A program made the position numbers and the translations under genes. From positions 124,001 through 188,000 of the forward strand of contig KZ478064.1 of assembly GCA_002837195.1 (NCBI GenBank): a stretch of 64,000 bases of DNA. The letters are read 5' to 3'. The stretch is from Enterobacterales bacterium CwR94 (GTDB lineage: Bacteria > Pseudomonadota > Gammaproteobacteria > Enterobacterales > Enterobacteriaceae). Position 1 is the stretch's first letter, and every line of letters starts with the position of its first letter. Under the pieces are notes generated by a model. That model saw only the letters and a list, made by a program, of their open reading frames with translations, was not told the DNA's origin and ran no database searches. Shown here piece by piece: positions 51,810 through 60,677 of the stretch.

Positions 51810-52769
51810 ATGAAATCCCTCGTTTTTCTTGCGGGCCTGGCACTTCTGCTGGGCCTTTCACTGTTTAGCCTGATGGTGGGTGCCAGCCACATCACCCTGG
51901 CGGGGCTATGGTCCGATGCGGAAATGCGCGAAATCATGATGATCAGCCGTTTTCCACGCACTGCTGCGCTGCTGTTGGCAGGCAGCGCGATGAGTGTGGC
52001 CGGGCTTATCATGCAAATGTTGACGCAAAATCGCTTTGTTGAACCCTCGGTGGCCGGTACCACGCAGTCTGCCAGTTTGGGCTTGTTGCTGGTGATGATT
52101 ATCAGCCCCGCGGCGCCCATTATGCTGAAAATGGGGGTTGCCAGCCTGTTTGCCCTGTTAGGAACGGGGCTGTTTATGCTGCTGATCACCCGTATTCAGG
52201 CCAAATCATCCCTGATGGTGCCGCTGGCGGGCATTATGCTGGGGGCCGTGTTCAGTTCAGTCACCACCTTTCTGGCGATGGAATTTGACCTGCTGCAATC
52301 GTTGGGTGGTTGGGAGTCTGGTGACTTCTCCAGTGTGATGGAAGGGCGTTACGAACTACTGTGGGGCGTGGGTGTCATCACGCTGCTGGCCGCGATCATT
52401 GCTGACCGTTTTACCGTGGCAGGCATGGGGCGCGATTTCGCACTCAATGTAGGGCTGAGCTATCGCCAGGTGATGTTGACCGGCATGGCGATGATTGCGC
52501 TGATCAGCGGTGTGGTGATTGTGGTGGTCGGCGTGCTGCCCTTCCTCGGCCTCATCGTGCCTAACATCATTAGCCTGACGATGGGGGATAACCTGAAACG
52601 CACGGTGCCGTGGGTGGCCCTGTTAGGCGCTGGGCTGGTACTGGTTTGCGACATCATAGGGCGTTTACTGATTCACCCATTCGAAATTCCGGTCAGTGCC
52701 TTACTGGGCGTGCTTGGCGCGGTGATTTTCCTGATCTTAATTGTGAGGTCGAAACGCCATGCGCACTGA
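51810..52769 (+). CDS. Iron-siderophore ABC transporter permease 1 (FecCD family)
   Basis: This 319-residue permease of the BtuC/FecCD family contains SRFPRTAALLLAGSAMSVAG, QNRFVEPSVAGTTQSASLG and VGVLPFLGLIVPNIISLTMG. About nine helices are visible. It lies nine bases after the binding protein and overlaps the second permease by 11 bases. The EXXXG-like coupling region with LLWGVGVIT is present. Confidence 0.9.
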   Translation: MKSLVFLAGLALLLGLSLFSLMVGASHITLAGLWSDAEMREIMMISRFPRTAALLLAGSAMSVAGLIMQMLTQNRFVEPSVAGTTQSASLGLLLVMIISPAAPIMLKMGVASLFALLGTGLFMLLITRIQAKSSLMVPLAGIMLGAVFSSVTTFLAMEFDLLQSLGGWESGDFSSVMEGRYELLWGVGVITLLAAIIADRFTVAGMGRDFALNVGLSYRQVMLTGMAMIALISGVVIVVVGVLPFLGLIVPNIISLTMGDNLKRTVPWVALLGAGLVLVCDIIGRLLIHPFEIPVSALLGVLGAVIFLILIVRSKRHAH

Positions 52770-53757
52770 GACTTCACTATTCCAGGGCGGTTTTTTGGCG
52801 GTCACGCAATGGTCTCCTGCAAGGCGCTTAAGCGCACTGGCGGTGTTGGTTGTCGTGCTGATGACGCTGTTTATGACCCTCGGCCTGGAAGGCAATATTG
52901 CTTACATCCTCAAGCACCGTTTGCAGATCCTTTCCACCATGGTGCTGGTGGCTTTTGCCACCGGGATCAGCACATTACTGTTTCAAACCCTGACGCGTAA
53001 TCGCATTCTGACGCCCTCAGTGATGGGGCTGGAATCGCTGTTTGTGCTGTTGCAAACGCTACTGGTTTTTTCACTGAACAGTGGAGGGCTCAGCGGGTTA
53101 GGGAGCGTGGGCCGCTTTTTGGTGGAAACCGCTTTGCTGGTGGTCTTTGCCACCTGGCTGTATCGCTGGTTGCTCAGCGGGGCCGGTCTGGATTTGCATC
53201 GCGTTCTGCTGATTGGCCTGGTGTGCGGCACCTTGTTTCGCAGTACCTCCGGCTTATTACAACGGGTACTCTCTCCTGGGGAGTTCGCCGTCCTGCAAAG
53301 TCGTATTTTTGCCACTTTTACCCGTGCAGACAGCGATGTGTTAATGATTTCGGCGTGCCTTATTGCTGCGGTGTCGTACTTGGTCTGGCGCCTGCGTCAT
53401 CAGTTAGATGTGATTGCATTAGGGGCGGATACGGCGACGGCGCTTGGGCTGAACTGGCGGCGCTACGTCACCGGTTTGCTGTTGCTGGTTGCGCTGCTGG
53501 TCGCCATTTCGACCGCGCTGGTGGGGCCAATGACCTTTCTCGGCTTGTTGATTGTTAACCTGACTTATCCGCTGATCGGTGCCTGGCGCCATAGCCAACT
53601 TCTGCCCGGCGTGGTGTTGATCGGCATGGTCACGCTGATTGGCGGGCAATTGGTGCTGGAACGTCTGTTGGGCATGGCCGGTACATTATCGGTAGTGATT
53701 GAGTTTATTGGCGGCGCGCTATTTATCTGGCTGCTGCTGAAGAAGGCAACAAAATGA
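52759..53757 (+). CDS. Iron-siderophore ABC transporter permease 2 (FecCD family)
   Basis: This 332-residue partner permease contains LFQTLTRNRILTPSVMGLES, ALGLNWRRYVTGLLLLVALL and STALVGPMTFLGLLIVNLTY. It is homologous to the first and completes the membrane heterodimer. It overlaps the ATPase gene by ATGA. Confidence 0.9.
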   Translation: MRTETSLFQGGFLAVTQWSPARRLSALAVLVVVLMTLFMTLGLEGNIAYILKHRLQILSTMVLVAFATGISTLLFQTLTRNRILTPSVMGLESLFVLLQTLLVFSLNSGGLSGLGSVGRFLVETALLVVFATWLYRWLLSGAGLDLHRVLLIGLVCGTLFRSTSGLLQRVLSPGEFAVLQSRIFATFTRADSDVLMISACLIAAVSYLVWRLRHQLDVIALGADTATALGLNWRRYVTGLLLLVALLVAISTALVGPMTFLGLLIVNLTYPLIGAWRHSQLLPGVVLIGMVTLIGGQLVLERLLGMAGTLSVVIEFIGGALFIWLLLKKATK

Positions 53758-54512
53758 TTGAAATCAGTAACGTCAGTAAAGGCTATGACAGCCAAACCGT
53801 GCTGCGCGATATCAGCGAAACGCTACCCGCCAGTGGCATAACCTCCATTATTGGGCCCAATGGCGCGGGGAAATCCACGCTGTTATCCATTATGAGTCGT
53901 TTACTGGTGCCAGACAGTGGGCAGGTACGCGTTGATGCACTGGATGTTAGCGAAGCTAACAGCGAGAAACTGGCGCGGGTATTGTCGGTGTTACGGCAAG
54001 ATAACAGTGTAACCAGTCGATTAACGGTGTATGACTTGGTGAGCTTTGGACGCTATCCCTACAGCAAAGGGCGGCTCACGGAAGCCGACCGCAGCCATAT
54101 TGCCGAGGCGCTGCGGTTTCTGGAGCTCACGGCGCTGCAAGATCGTTATTTGGATGCGCTCTCCGGCGGGCAGCGGCAGCGTGCTTTCGTGGCGATGGTT
54201 CTGTGTCAGGACACGAAATATGTCTTGCTGGATGAGCCGCTCAATAATTTGGATATGAAGCACAGTGTGGCAATGATGAAGCAGCTACGTCGGGCGGCTG
54301 ATGCGTTGGGTAAGTCTATCGTGTTGGTGATCCACGATATCAACTTTGCTTCCGCGTATTCTGATTACATCGTGGCAATGAAAAACGGTGAAGTGGTGTT
54401 TCGCGGGCCGCCACAGGCGGTGATGGTCCCTGAGGTGCTTGAATCGATTTTTGAATTGCCCGTGCAGATAACGACTCTCAAGGGGCAACAAATTGCGGTG
54501 TATTATCGCTGA
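53754..54512 (+). CDS. Iron-siderophore ABC transporter ATPase
   Basis: This 252-residue ATPase has Walker A GPNGAGKSTLLSIMSRL, signature LSGGQRQRAFVAMVL, Walker B YVLLDEPLNNLD and switch histidine VIHDINFASAYSDY, all intact. It is the YclP/FecE type. It ends the operon, followed by a GC-rich stem-loop. Confidence 0.93.
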   Translation: MIEISNVSKGYDSQTVLRDISETLPASGITSIIGPNGAGKSTLLSIMSRLLVPDSGQVRVDALDVSEANSEKLARVLSVLRQDNSVTSRLTVYDLVSFGRYPYSKGRLTEADRSHIAEALRFLELTALQDRYLDALSGGQRQRAFVAMVLCQDTKYVLLDEPLNNLDMKHSVAMMKQLRRAADALGKSIVLVIHDINFASAYSDYIVAMKNGEVVFRGPPQAVMVPEVLESIFELPVQITTLKGQQIAVYYR

Positions 54513-54513
54513 C

Positions 54514-54538
54514 GTTTCCCCGCCTGGGGCGGGGAAAC
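54514..54538. terminator. Stem-loop between the iron operon and the phosphatase gene
   Basis: Perfect 11-base arms GTTTCCCCGCC (54514-54524) and GGCGGGGAAAC (54528-54538) flank a TGG loop, between convergent genes. No T-run follows on either strand. Confidence 0.65.
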
Positions 54539-54546
54539 CGCGTATA

Positions 54547-55362
54547 TCAACCTGCAAACAGGCCGCGTCCTGCTAACACATCATCAATCACATCCAGCAC
54601 GCTTTGCTGGTTGTGATGGCCAGCAGCGTATTTCGCCACGGCTTTGATTTCAGGGCGCGCATTCTCCATGGCAAAGCTAAAGCCCGCTTTGCGCAGCATC
54701 TCTTCATCGTTGCCACTGTCACCAAAGGCGACCACTTCTTCATCACCAATCTGCCATTGTTGTTGCAGGCGTTGAATGCCATTGGCTTTGTGCAGACCTG
54801 GAATGATTAAATCGACAAAGCCAAATCCACTGGAAACTGGCTTGATGATACCGTCAAGACGGTGGCCTAATGCGCCGCGCAGTCGCGCGCTGTCATCTTC
54901 TGGAAGATTGAGGGCAAATTTAAACAATGTGTCGCGCACCTGGCGTAAATCAGCGACCGGTTCCAGGCGATGGTAGTGGCGAGACATAATAGCCACCACC
55001 GATTCATCGGCCTGGTCAGAAATATAGGCGCTGTTTTTGCCACATACGACAGTGGTGACATCGCTCAGAGGCAACAACTCATCCATCACCATCAGCGCTT
55101 GCTCATCGGTAAACGCGCCGCAAAACACTTCCTCGCCCTGATTCACCACATAAGCCCCGTTCTCGGCGACAAACGCAATTTCATCACGGATTTCTGGAAA
55201 AAAGCTGATCAACTGCCAGTATTGATTACCGCTGGCGACCACAAAGCGAATGCCTTGCGCTTTCATCTCAGCGTACTGCGCGAGAAAGCGGGCTTTGTTG
55301 TACTGCTTTTTGTCATCTAAAAAGGTGCCGTCCATATCAACAGCGATGAGTTTAACGGCCAT
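54547..55362 (-). CDS. ybiV: HAD-family Cof-type sugar phosphatase, YbiV-like
   Basis: This 271-residue phosphatase has HAD motif I VDMDGTFLDD (nucleophile Asp9, acid Asp11), motif II VVASGNQYWQ, a Cof-type C2 cap, and motifs III/IV FGDSGNDEEML. QLISFFPEIRDEIAFVAENG and DLIIPGLHKANGIQRL align closely with E. coli YbiV, a fructose-1-phosphate and sugar-phosphate hydrolase. It stands alone. Confidence 0.88.
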   Translation of the reverse strand: MAVKLIAVDMDGTFLDDKKQYNKARFLAQYAEMKAQGIRFVVASGNQYWQLISFFPEIRDEIAFVAENGAYVVNQGEEVFCGAFTDEQALMVMDELLPLSDVTTVVCGKNSAYISDQADESVVAIMSRHYHRLEPVADLRQVRDTLFKFALNLPEDDSARLRGALGHRLDGIIKPVSSGFGFVDLIIPGLHKANGIQRLQQQWQIGDEEVVAFGDSGNDEEMLRKAGFSFAMENARPEIKAVAKYAAGHHNQQSVLDVIDDVLAGRGLFAG

Positions 55363-55489
55363 AAAGCATGGATCCCTGCGTTAATGATTGTGCAATGCGG
55401 TGCAGTTTACGCGATTTCTCCAGACAGAACAGTGACGCTTTGCTGTGCGTTGCTTCCTCTTTTATTAAGAACGTTTAAGAAGTGTAAAG

Positions 55490-55511
55490 ATTATGAACGG
55501 GTGTTCATAAT
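55490..55511. promoter_or_regulatory. Operator palindrome TTATGAAC-N4-GTTCATAA upstream of the TetR gene
   Basis: Perfect 9-base arms around GGGT, 63-84 bases before the TetR-family start. The size and position are typical of a TetR autoregulatory operator. No second copy was seen in the window. Confidence 0.75.
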
Positions 55512-55573
55512 TTATTGAGCAACCGCTTCTCCTTCGTCATAATGCCTGCTTTCACCCCTAGCAGGCAGCCAGC

Positions 55574-56173
55574 GTGAGTTATTTAAAGCGGGATGACCGC
55601 ACTGAGATGTTATTGAACGCCACGACCGAAATTATGCGTCAGCAAGGGTTTGTGGCGACCACGGCGCGCCGCATTGCGCAGCAAAGTAATAGCGCTATTG
55701 GCAACATCAATCGTGTGTTTGGCTCCTTACAGGCGTTGAAAGAACTGGCTTTTATCACGCTCACGCAGCAGGTCGTGGTGGAATTTAAACAGCGTGCACT
55801 GCAGATGGCCCCCCGCGAAGCCATGTTGATCATGCTGGGCGATCCGGTTGAGTGCCATGAATTAATTGAAGTGCACCTGTGGCAGGAAGTGGCCATCCTG
55901 GCGGAGCAAGACGCCAGTTTAACGCCAATCTACACCGAGGCGTTGCGCGTCTGGCATCAGGCACTGTGTGACACGATTAACGATGGCGTGGCTCAACAAG
56001 CCTTTCGTTGCAGCGATACCGTGGAACAAACCGCATGGCGCTTGATGGCTTGTGCACTTGGGCTCGATATGCTGGTGCGTTTCGGGCCGCTGCAACCCGC
56101 CCAGGATGAGGCGCGTCGCAGCGTATTACGCATGATCGATTTTGAACTGAATACCGCCGAATTTCCTGATTGA
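55574..56173 (+). CDS. TetR-family transcriptional repressor
   Basis: This 199-residue protein has the TetR N-terminal domain (RTEMLLNATTEIMRQQGFVA, ARRIAQQSNSAIGNINRVFG) and a helical ligand-binding C-terminal domain from residue 60. The GTG start at 55574 gives the normal N-terminus. It lies 43 bases before a MarA/RamA-like gene on the same strand and downstream of a clear operator palindrome, so it probably represses itself and that gene together. Confidence 0.9.
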   Translation: MSYLKRDDRTEMLLNATTEIMRQQGFVATTARRIAQQSNSAIGNINRVFGSLQALKELAFITLTQQVVVEFKQRALQMAPREAMLIMLGDPVECHELIEVHLWQEVAILAEQDASLTPIYTEALRVWHQALCDTINDGVAQQAFRCSDTVEQTAWRLMACALGLDMLVRFGPLQPAQDEARRSVLRMIDFELNTAEFPD

Positions 56174-56216
56174 ACCTGTGAGCACACCATTGCTCACCTC
56201 GTTAAAGGAGGGGGAC

Positions 56217-56540
56217 ATGTTTAGCCATCAAGTGATTACCGACCTCGTTAGCTGGATTGGCGCGCACCGTGACAGCCGCTTATCCGTTGAGGATTGTGCC
56301 CGCAAAGCGGGATATTCAAAATGGTATTTGCAGCGTTTGTTCCGGGAAGTCACCGGCCAGCCACTGGCATCCTATTGCCGCGAGCAGCGTTTGCTCTCAG
56401 CGGCAGACATGCTGCGCCAGCCTGATGTCACCGTTCAGCAAGTGGCGCTCCAGCATGGTTTTGACTCTCAGGTCACGTTTCATAAAACGTTTAAAAAACA
56501 TTACGGTGTGACGCCGGGTGAATTTCGGCGTCTGGCCTAA
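56217..56540 (+). CDS. Small AraC-family activator, MarA/SoxS/RamA type
   Basis: This 107-residue protein is almost entirely the two helix-turn-helix DNA-binding domain: CARKAGYSKWYLQRLFREVT and VALQHGFDSQVTFHKTFKKH, with GVTPGEFRR at the end. The lack of a ligand domain means its level determines activity, as for MarA, SoxS and RamA. The ATG at 56217 has AAAGGAGG upstream; a GTG at 56178 is less likely. The TetR gene just before it resembles the ramR/ramA regulatory logic, although the layout is tandem, not divergent. Efflux and permeability genes would be the expected targets. Confidence 0.85.
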   Translation: MFSHQVITDLVSWIGAHRDSRLSVEDCARKAGYSKWYLQRLFREVTGQPLASYCREQRLLSAADMLRQPDVTVQQVALQHGFDSQVTFHKTFKKHYGVTPGEFRRLA

Positions 56541-56731
56541 ATATTTAGCTCAGTGCGTATGACAATACATCCGCGCTCCGCCGTGACCGTAACGGGATGG
56601 CCCGTATCAAAACCAAACTGTTCAAGCCAGCGTCCGCTGATGGTGATTTTAGGTGGGGGATTCCCGCGTAGGCCATTAGGGGCGTAGCCGACCGTGTACT
56701 GATGCACTTCCTGTTTTCTGTTCTGTAACAT
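56537..56731 (-). CDS. SymE-family toxin-like protein
   Basis: This 64-residue protein contains YTVGYAPNG and ITISGRWLEQFGFDTGHPV followed by VTAERGCIVIRTE, the AbrB-like fold pattern of SymE, a type I toxin originally described with antisense RNA SymR. It is shorter than E. coli SymE (113), ending after the AbrB-like core. It overlaps the AraC-type gene end by four bases, convergently. No clear SOS box or antisense RNA promoter was found. Confidence 0.75.
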   Translation of the reverse strand: MLQNRKQEVHQYTVGYAPNGLRGNPPPKITISGRWLEQFGFDTGHPVTVTAERGCIVIRTELNI

Positions 56732-56918
56732 GCGTTTGTCTCCCTGACGTCTCCGTGTTTGTCATTATTATGTCAGCGCACCCTTCTCGTGAAGGGGCCG
56801 CCACGGGATTTTCCTCACGCTGGAAAGCACCTCGCAAAATCGTAATGTCATTGTCTGCAAGCGGCAGAACCGAAGCTGGCCATGCTATGCTGTTGCTGAT
56901 TTTTTATCCGAGGATGAT

Positions 56919-57746
56919 ATGGAAGGCGTACCTGAGCAATTTGAGTGTGAAACCGATCGCGCCCGTTTCCGACACTTTGCAGCACTGGAAGGTGTTGAGC
57001 TGTATCACGCGCACATTTCACGCTACGCCTTTCAGCCTCACACGCATGAGGCGTTTGGCATTGGTGCTATCGAGCGTGGGGCCGAGCGTTTTCGTTATCG
57101 CGGTGCGCAGCACGTGGCGGGACAATCTTCGTTGGTGTTAATGAACCCTGATGAACTGCACACCGGGGAAGCGGCAACGGAAGAGGGCTGGCAATACCGG
57201 ATGATCTATCTGCAACCTGCTTTTTTTGCGCAGCTCACGGACGAACCGGATTGGTGGTTTCGTGATGTGGTGTGTCACGATCCGCTGCGGTCACAACACC
57301 TGTTACAGATCCAACAGCGGCTTTGGCAGACCACGGATACGCTGGAGGCTCAGGGCCTGTTGTACCAAATTGTGGAGCTTTGCCGCCCATTGGCGCAAAT
57401 GGCGAAACCCAGCGTGGTCGCCGAACCCCACCGCTTCGACAAGGTGAAAGCGTATTTACACGCACACTATGCTGAACCGCTGACACTTAACGCGCTGGCG
57501 GAGGTGGCGAACCTGACGCCCTGGCATTTTTTGCGCCAGTTCAAAGCGCATTATCACGTTACGCCACATCAAATGGTGATGGCCTGGCGGATGCATCAGG
57601 CCAAGCAGATGATGGACAACGGGTTGCCGCTTGCGCACATCGCCGCCGCAACGGGCATGACCGATCAAGCGCACTTTACACGGGCTTTCGTCCAACGTTA
57701 TGGCATCACACCCGGTCGTTATCAGAAGCAGGTGCGGGGCCAATAA
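56919..57746 (+). CDS. AraC-family regulator with cupin sensor domain
   Basis: This 275-residue protein has an N-terminal cupin-type domain (SRYAFQPHTHEAFGIGAIER, LVLMNPDELHTGEA) and a C-terminal AraC DNA-binding domain (VANLTPWHFLRQFKAHYHVT, AAATGMTDQAHFTRAFVQRY, GITPGRY). It is followed after 74 bases by an EamA-type exporter gene on the same strand, a common activator/exporter pair (for example amino-acid exporters). Ligand unknown. Confidence 0.9.
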   Translation: MEGVPEQFECETDRARFRHFAALEGVELYHAHISRYAFQPHTHEAFGIGAIERGAERFRYRGAQHVAGQSSLVLMNPDELHTGEAATEEGWQYRMIYLQPAFFAQLTDEPDWWFRDVVCHDPLRSQHLLQIQQRLWQTTDTLEAQGLLYQIVELCRPLAQMAKPSVVAEPHRFDKVKAYLHAHYAEPLTLNALAEVANLTPWHFLRQFKAHYHVTPHQMVMAWRMHQAKQMMDNGLPLAHIAAATGMTDQAHFTRAFVQRYGITPGRYQKQVRGQ

Positions 57747-57820
57747 CCGCAATTTGGTGCAATATTTTATCCTTCGCCGCCGTCATACTCAGCACATTCA
57801 CTGTTGCTTAGGGTGGTTTC

Positions 57821-58795
57821 ATGCTGGCTGGGATTCTATTTGCGATTGGAGCAGGGTTGCTGTGGGGGCTGATTTTTGTCGGCCCGGTCTTGATTCCGGA
57901 CTATCCGGCAGGGCTGCAATCGGCGGGTCGCTATGTGGCTTTTGGTCTGATTGCTTTGCCGTTAGCCTGGCTCGATCGCCGTCGTTTACGCAGTCTGTTG
58001 CGTGAAGATTGGGTTGAAGCCATTAAACAGACGCTGGTTGGCAATCTGCTCTACTATTTTTGCCTGGCGAGTGCGATTCAACGCACGGGCGCACCGGTTT
58101 CAACCATGATTATCGGTACCTTACCCGTCGTGATCGCGGTGAGTGCGAACCTGCTGTACGGTCAAGAAGAAGGGCGTCTGCGTTGGCGAAAACTCATTCC
58201 TTCTTTATTACTGATTGCGGCGGGGTTGGTTTGCGTCAATCTTGCCGAATGGCAGTCCGCGGCACAGGAGATGGATGTCGGGCGGTATGTGACGGGCATT
58301 GCACTGGCGTGCATAGCCGTGGTGTGCTGGACCTGGTTCCCCCTGCGTAACGCCCGTTGGTTACGCAAACATCCGCAAACGCGTCCGCAGACATGGGCCA
58401 CGGCGCAGGGCCTGGTGACATTACCCTTGGCACTGCTCATGTACCTGTTGGTCTGCGGTCAATTATGGATGAGCAAGACGGCGGATTTTGCGCTGCCGTT
58501 CGGTCCCCGTCCTGAAGTGTTCTTGCCGCTGATGCTGATCATTGGACTCTGCTGCTCCTGGCTGGGGGCGCTATGCTGGAACGAGGCGAGTCAGCGGTTG
58601 CCCACCGTGCTTGTCGGGCCGTTGATTGTGTTCGAAATTCTGGCGGGGTTGGCTTACAACTTCATTGTACGGCAGGCGTGGCCACCGGGTCTGACACTCG
58701 CGGGTATCCTGTGTTTAATGGTGGGGGTTATTGCCGCAATGCGCATTAAGCCTGATCCAAAATTGACCTCGGTTGCCCCCTCTCACTCGCAGTAA
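57821..58795 (+). CDS. EamA/DMT-superfamily transporter
   Basis: This 324-residue inner-membrane protein has about ten hydrophobic helices in two EamA repeats (FAIGAGLLWGLIFVGPVLIP and GIALACIAVVCWTWFPLRNA). YYFCLASAIQRTGAPVSTMI is typical of the family, which exports metabolites and amino acids. It is probably controlled by the AraC-type regulator upstream. The substrate cannot be inferred. Confidence 0.85.
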   Translation: MLAGILFAIGAGLLWGLIFVGPVLIPDYPAGLQSAGRYVAFGLIALPLAWLDRRRLRSLLREDWVEAIKQTLVGNLLYYFCLASAIQRTGAPVSTMIIGTLPVVIAVSANLLYGQEEGRLRWRKLIPSLLLIAAGLVCVNLAEWQSAAQEMDVGRYVTGIALACIAVVCWTWFPLRNARWLRKHPQTRPQTWATAQGLVTLPLALLMYLLVCGQLWMSKTADFALPFGPRPEVFLPLMLIIGLCCSWLGALCWNEASQRLPTVLVGPLIVFEILAGLAYNFIVRQAWPPGLTLAGILCLMVGVIAAMRIKPDPKLTSVAPSHSQ

Positions 58796-59725
58796 CATCG
58801 GGATCATAGCGGCGAAAGCCTGATATTCAGATTTTCCGTATCCCCCGTGAGCCAGCAAAATCGCGGGGGAATAGCACCTCACCCTCCCTCCTCACGACTA
58901 AAAGTGTTTTGTTCGCAAAAATGAATCAGCAAAACTGATTTTGTCGCTGCGTTGCGTTTGATTTGTACAGGGCCACTTTAGGAATCAGCCCAGCTCCCCG
59001 TTTGCTGATGGTTATGCCGCACAGCCGTTTTGCGTCAGTTTATTGAGGCCAAATGCCGTTATTTAACAAAAAATCCGCATGCCACAACATTGCGTCATTA
59101 CGCTATAAGAATATTCGCTATTCCTCAAAGTACCTCTTTGGCGATGCAACAGGGCTCCTTCATGGTGTTTTTCTGACAGAGCGCGAGAAGGCTGCATAAG
59201 GTTTGAGCCACCCCAAACTGCACTTCTGAACAAAAGTCCGTTTTTCTAATGGATCTAACTTTGCGGCATACATTAGCAAATGCGCTGAATGAGACGGTTT
59301 CGCTGACCAATAAATCATCACTGTTAATATATAGGTTAATCAGGATGATGTTTACCCTTGCCCTGGGCACGCTATCTCAGTGCGAAGCGGTTGATTGTGG
59401 ATTCAACCTTATGCGGCCGCGCATAACTGAAAGGCGAGATTATCAAAGGCAAAATAGATTAGGGTGCTGGCGCATAATGAAGGCTAAGTGTTAGTGCTAT
59501 TTATGAGAGAATTTGCCCGCATGATTGCTCATGCGGGCGGAGAGAGAGCGTATTTACGCGGTGTTGAGAAGCGATGCCTGGGAATATTGCCAGAAAGCGA
59601 TATTAACAAGGCATAAAAAAGATAAGCGAGTAGCAAGGGCTACATCGACATACAGAAATAAACATTCATGAAGGCTTTATTAATTATCTGGTACTAAAAC
59701 ACGAGACTTTACCCTACAGAGAAAA
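58796..59725. other. Long gene-poor, AT-rich stretch between the EamA gene and the IS3-type orfA
   Basis: About 930 bases without a gene I can support. It holds a possible stem TCCCCCG (58841-58847) with CGGGGGA (58864-58870) after the EamA gene, and a strong hairpin at 59515-59538. Short frames on both strands at 59125-59494 have no ribosome site or family pattern. It may be decayed mobile-element DNA. Confidence 0.4.
59515..59538. terminator. Strong hairpin GCCCGCATGA-N4-TCATGCGGGC
   Basis: Perfect 10-base arms with a 4-base loop in otherwise gene-free DNA. The absence of a T-run leaves it unclear whether it terminates transcription. It could be the end of an unannotated small RNA or a relic of an element end. 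Confidence 0.6.
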
Positions 59726-60133
59726 CTATCGATTACCATTACCCGGCGTTGTGCCTTGCGGGTAGTGATAAACACTGCGGCTAATGTCCATCAGACGGCA
59801 GCTACGACGTGTGCCAATCTCATAGGTATCTTGCAGATAGTTAACAGCCTGACGTTTGTCATTGGTTGTAAAGAAGTTTTTCAGCACACCTTGCAGCATT
59901 TCCTTGTCGGAATTCAACGCGTTAAGCTCGCGGGCTAGGTTATGCAACTGCTCCTCTAATTCCTTGATCTTTCTACCTTCTTCAGATGAAAGCCCTGAGT
60001 ATTTCTTTTTCCAACTGTAGAATGTGGCCTCAGAGATACCCAGTTCATCGCAGATGAGTTTAACCTTCTTACCATTCTCAGAATCTTTAATAGCATTGGT
60101 GATTTGCTCTTCTGTATAACGTGACTTTCTCAT
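59726..60133 (-). pseudogene. IS3-family transposase remnant: orfA fused to the first part of orfB
   Basis: This 135-residue frame is an IS3-family OrfA (RYTEEQITNAIKDSENGKKV, LICDELGISEATFYSWKKKY and a leucine-zipper-like helix) that continues in frame into the first 40 residues of OrfB (RQAVNYLQDTYEIGTRRSCR, LMDISRSVYHY) and stops. The DDE catalytic domain is missing, so it cannot transpose. The normal frameshift between orfA and orfB is absent. It may be simple debris or a domesticated DNA-binding protein. Confidence 0.8.
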
Positions 60134-60677
60134 AAAGCTATTACCTTTCTTAACTGTAATGGAATGATAATCGCTGTATTAATAAATGGATCTGTAAGAG
60201 CTATTTATTTATACAGTGACGTTGTTCGTGTTTCCGGATTTTATAGCGTTAACTTAAAGAATTATTAAGAAATAGCATCATGGGATTTCTCTTATTTTAA
60301 TCCTATTCGTCGGTGTCTGCTTCCTGGATACCGTTTTTTGTTATAAATTCGTTTCAGGTTAAAGCGGTAGTGCAACGGCATATAACCGACTTCAAAAGGT
60401 TAAAACCGAGAGAAGTCTGAGATAAGCCCGCTAACGTATTATTTTCATGGAAATTGAAATCGTTTTCATGAGGATACAATTTCAGTCAATTTTTGGCATG
60501 GCTTAATATTCTTTGGCCCTGTCACTGAAAGTTAATTTTAAACTCATTTATCTTATAAATAGACTAAGCACAGCTATCTGTTAAAAATTTTAATATGCAT
60601 CAAGGCGCCCTGCGTCTGGAAAAGTCTCACACAAGGTTGTGGTTATTGGTTAAGTTGTTGAAGTTAAGGATGCATAA
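60134..60677. other. AT-rich leader region upstream of the flippase gene, with a weak ops-like motif
   Basis: About 540 bases with no gene. AGCGGTAGTGCA at 60363-60374 resembles the ops element (GGCGGTAGYGTG) recognised by RfaH before polysaccharide operons, with three mismatches, and is about 300 bases from the flippase start. That distance would imply a long leader RNA. The evidence is weak. Confidence 0.35.

Noticed and set aside
50856-54512. Siderophore biosynthesis locus
   Set aside because: Only an uptake system is present; dat-ddc nearby makes a possible precursor, but no siderophore synthetase was seen.
59125-59494. Opposed short frames in the gene-poor stretch after the EamA gene
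   Set aside because: No plausible ribosome sites or homology pattern; likely chance or decayed DNA.
60363-60374. ops/RfaH element before the flippase gene
   Set aside because: Three mismatches to the ops core and about 300 bases from the gene; kept only as a weak note.
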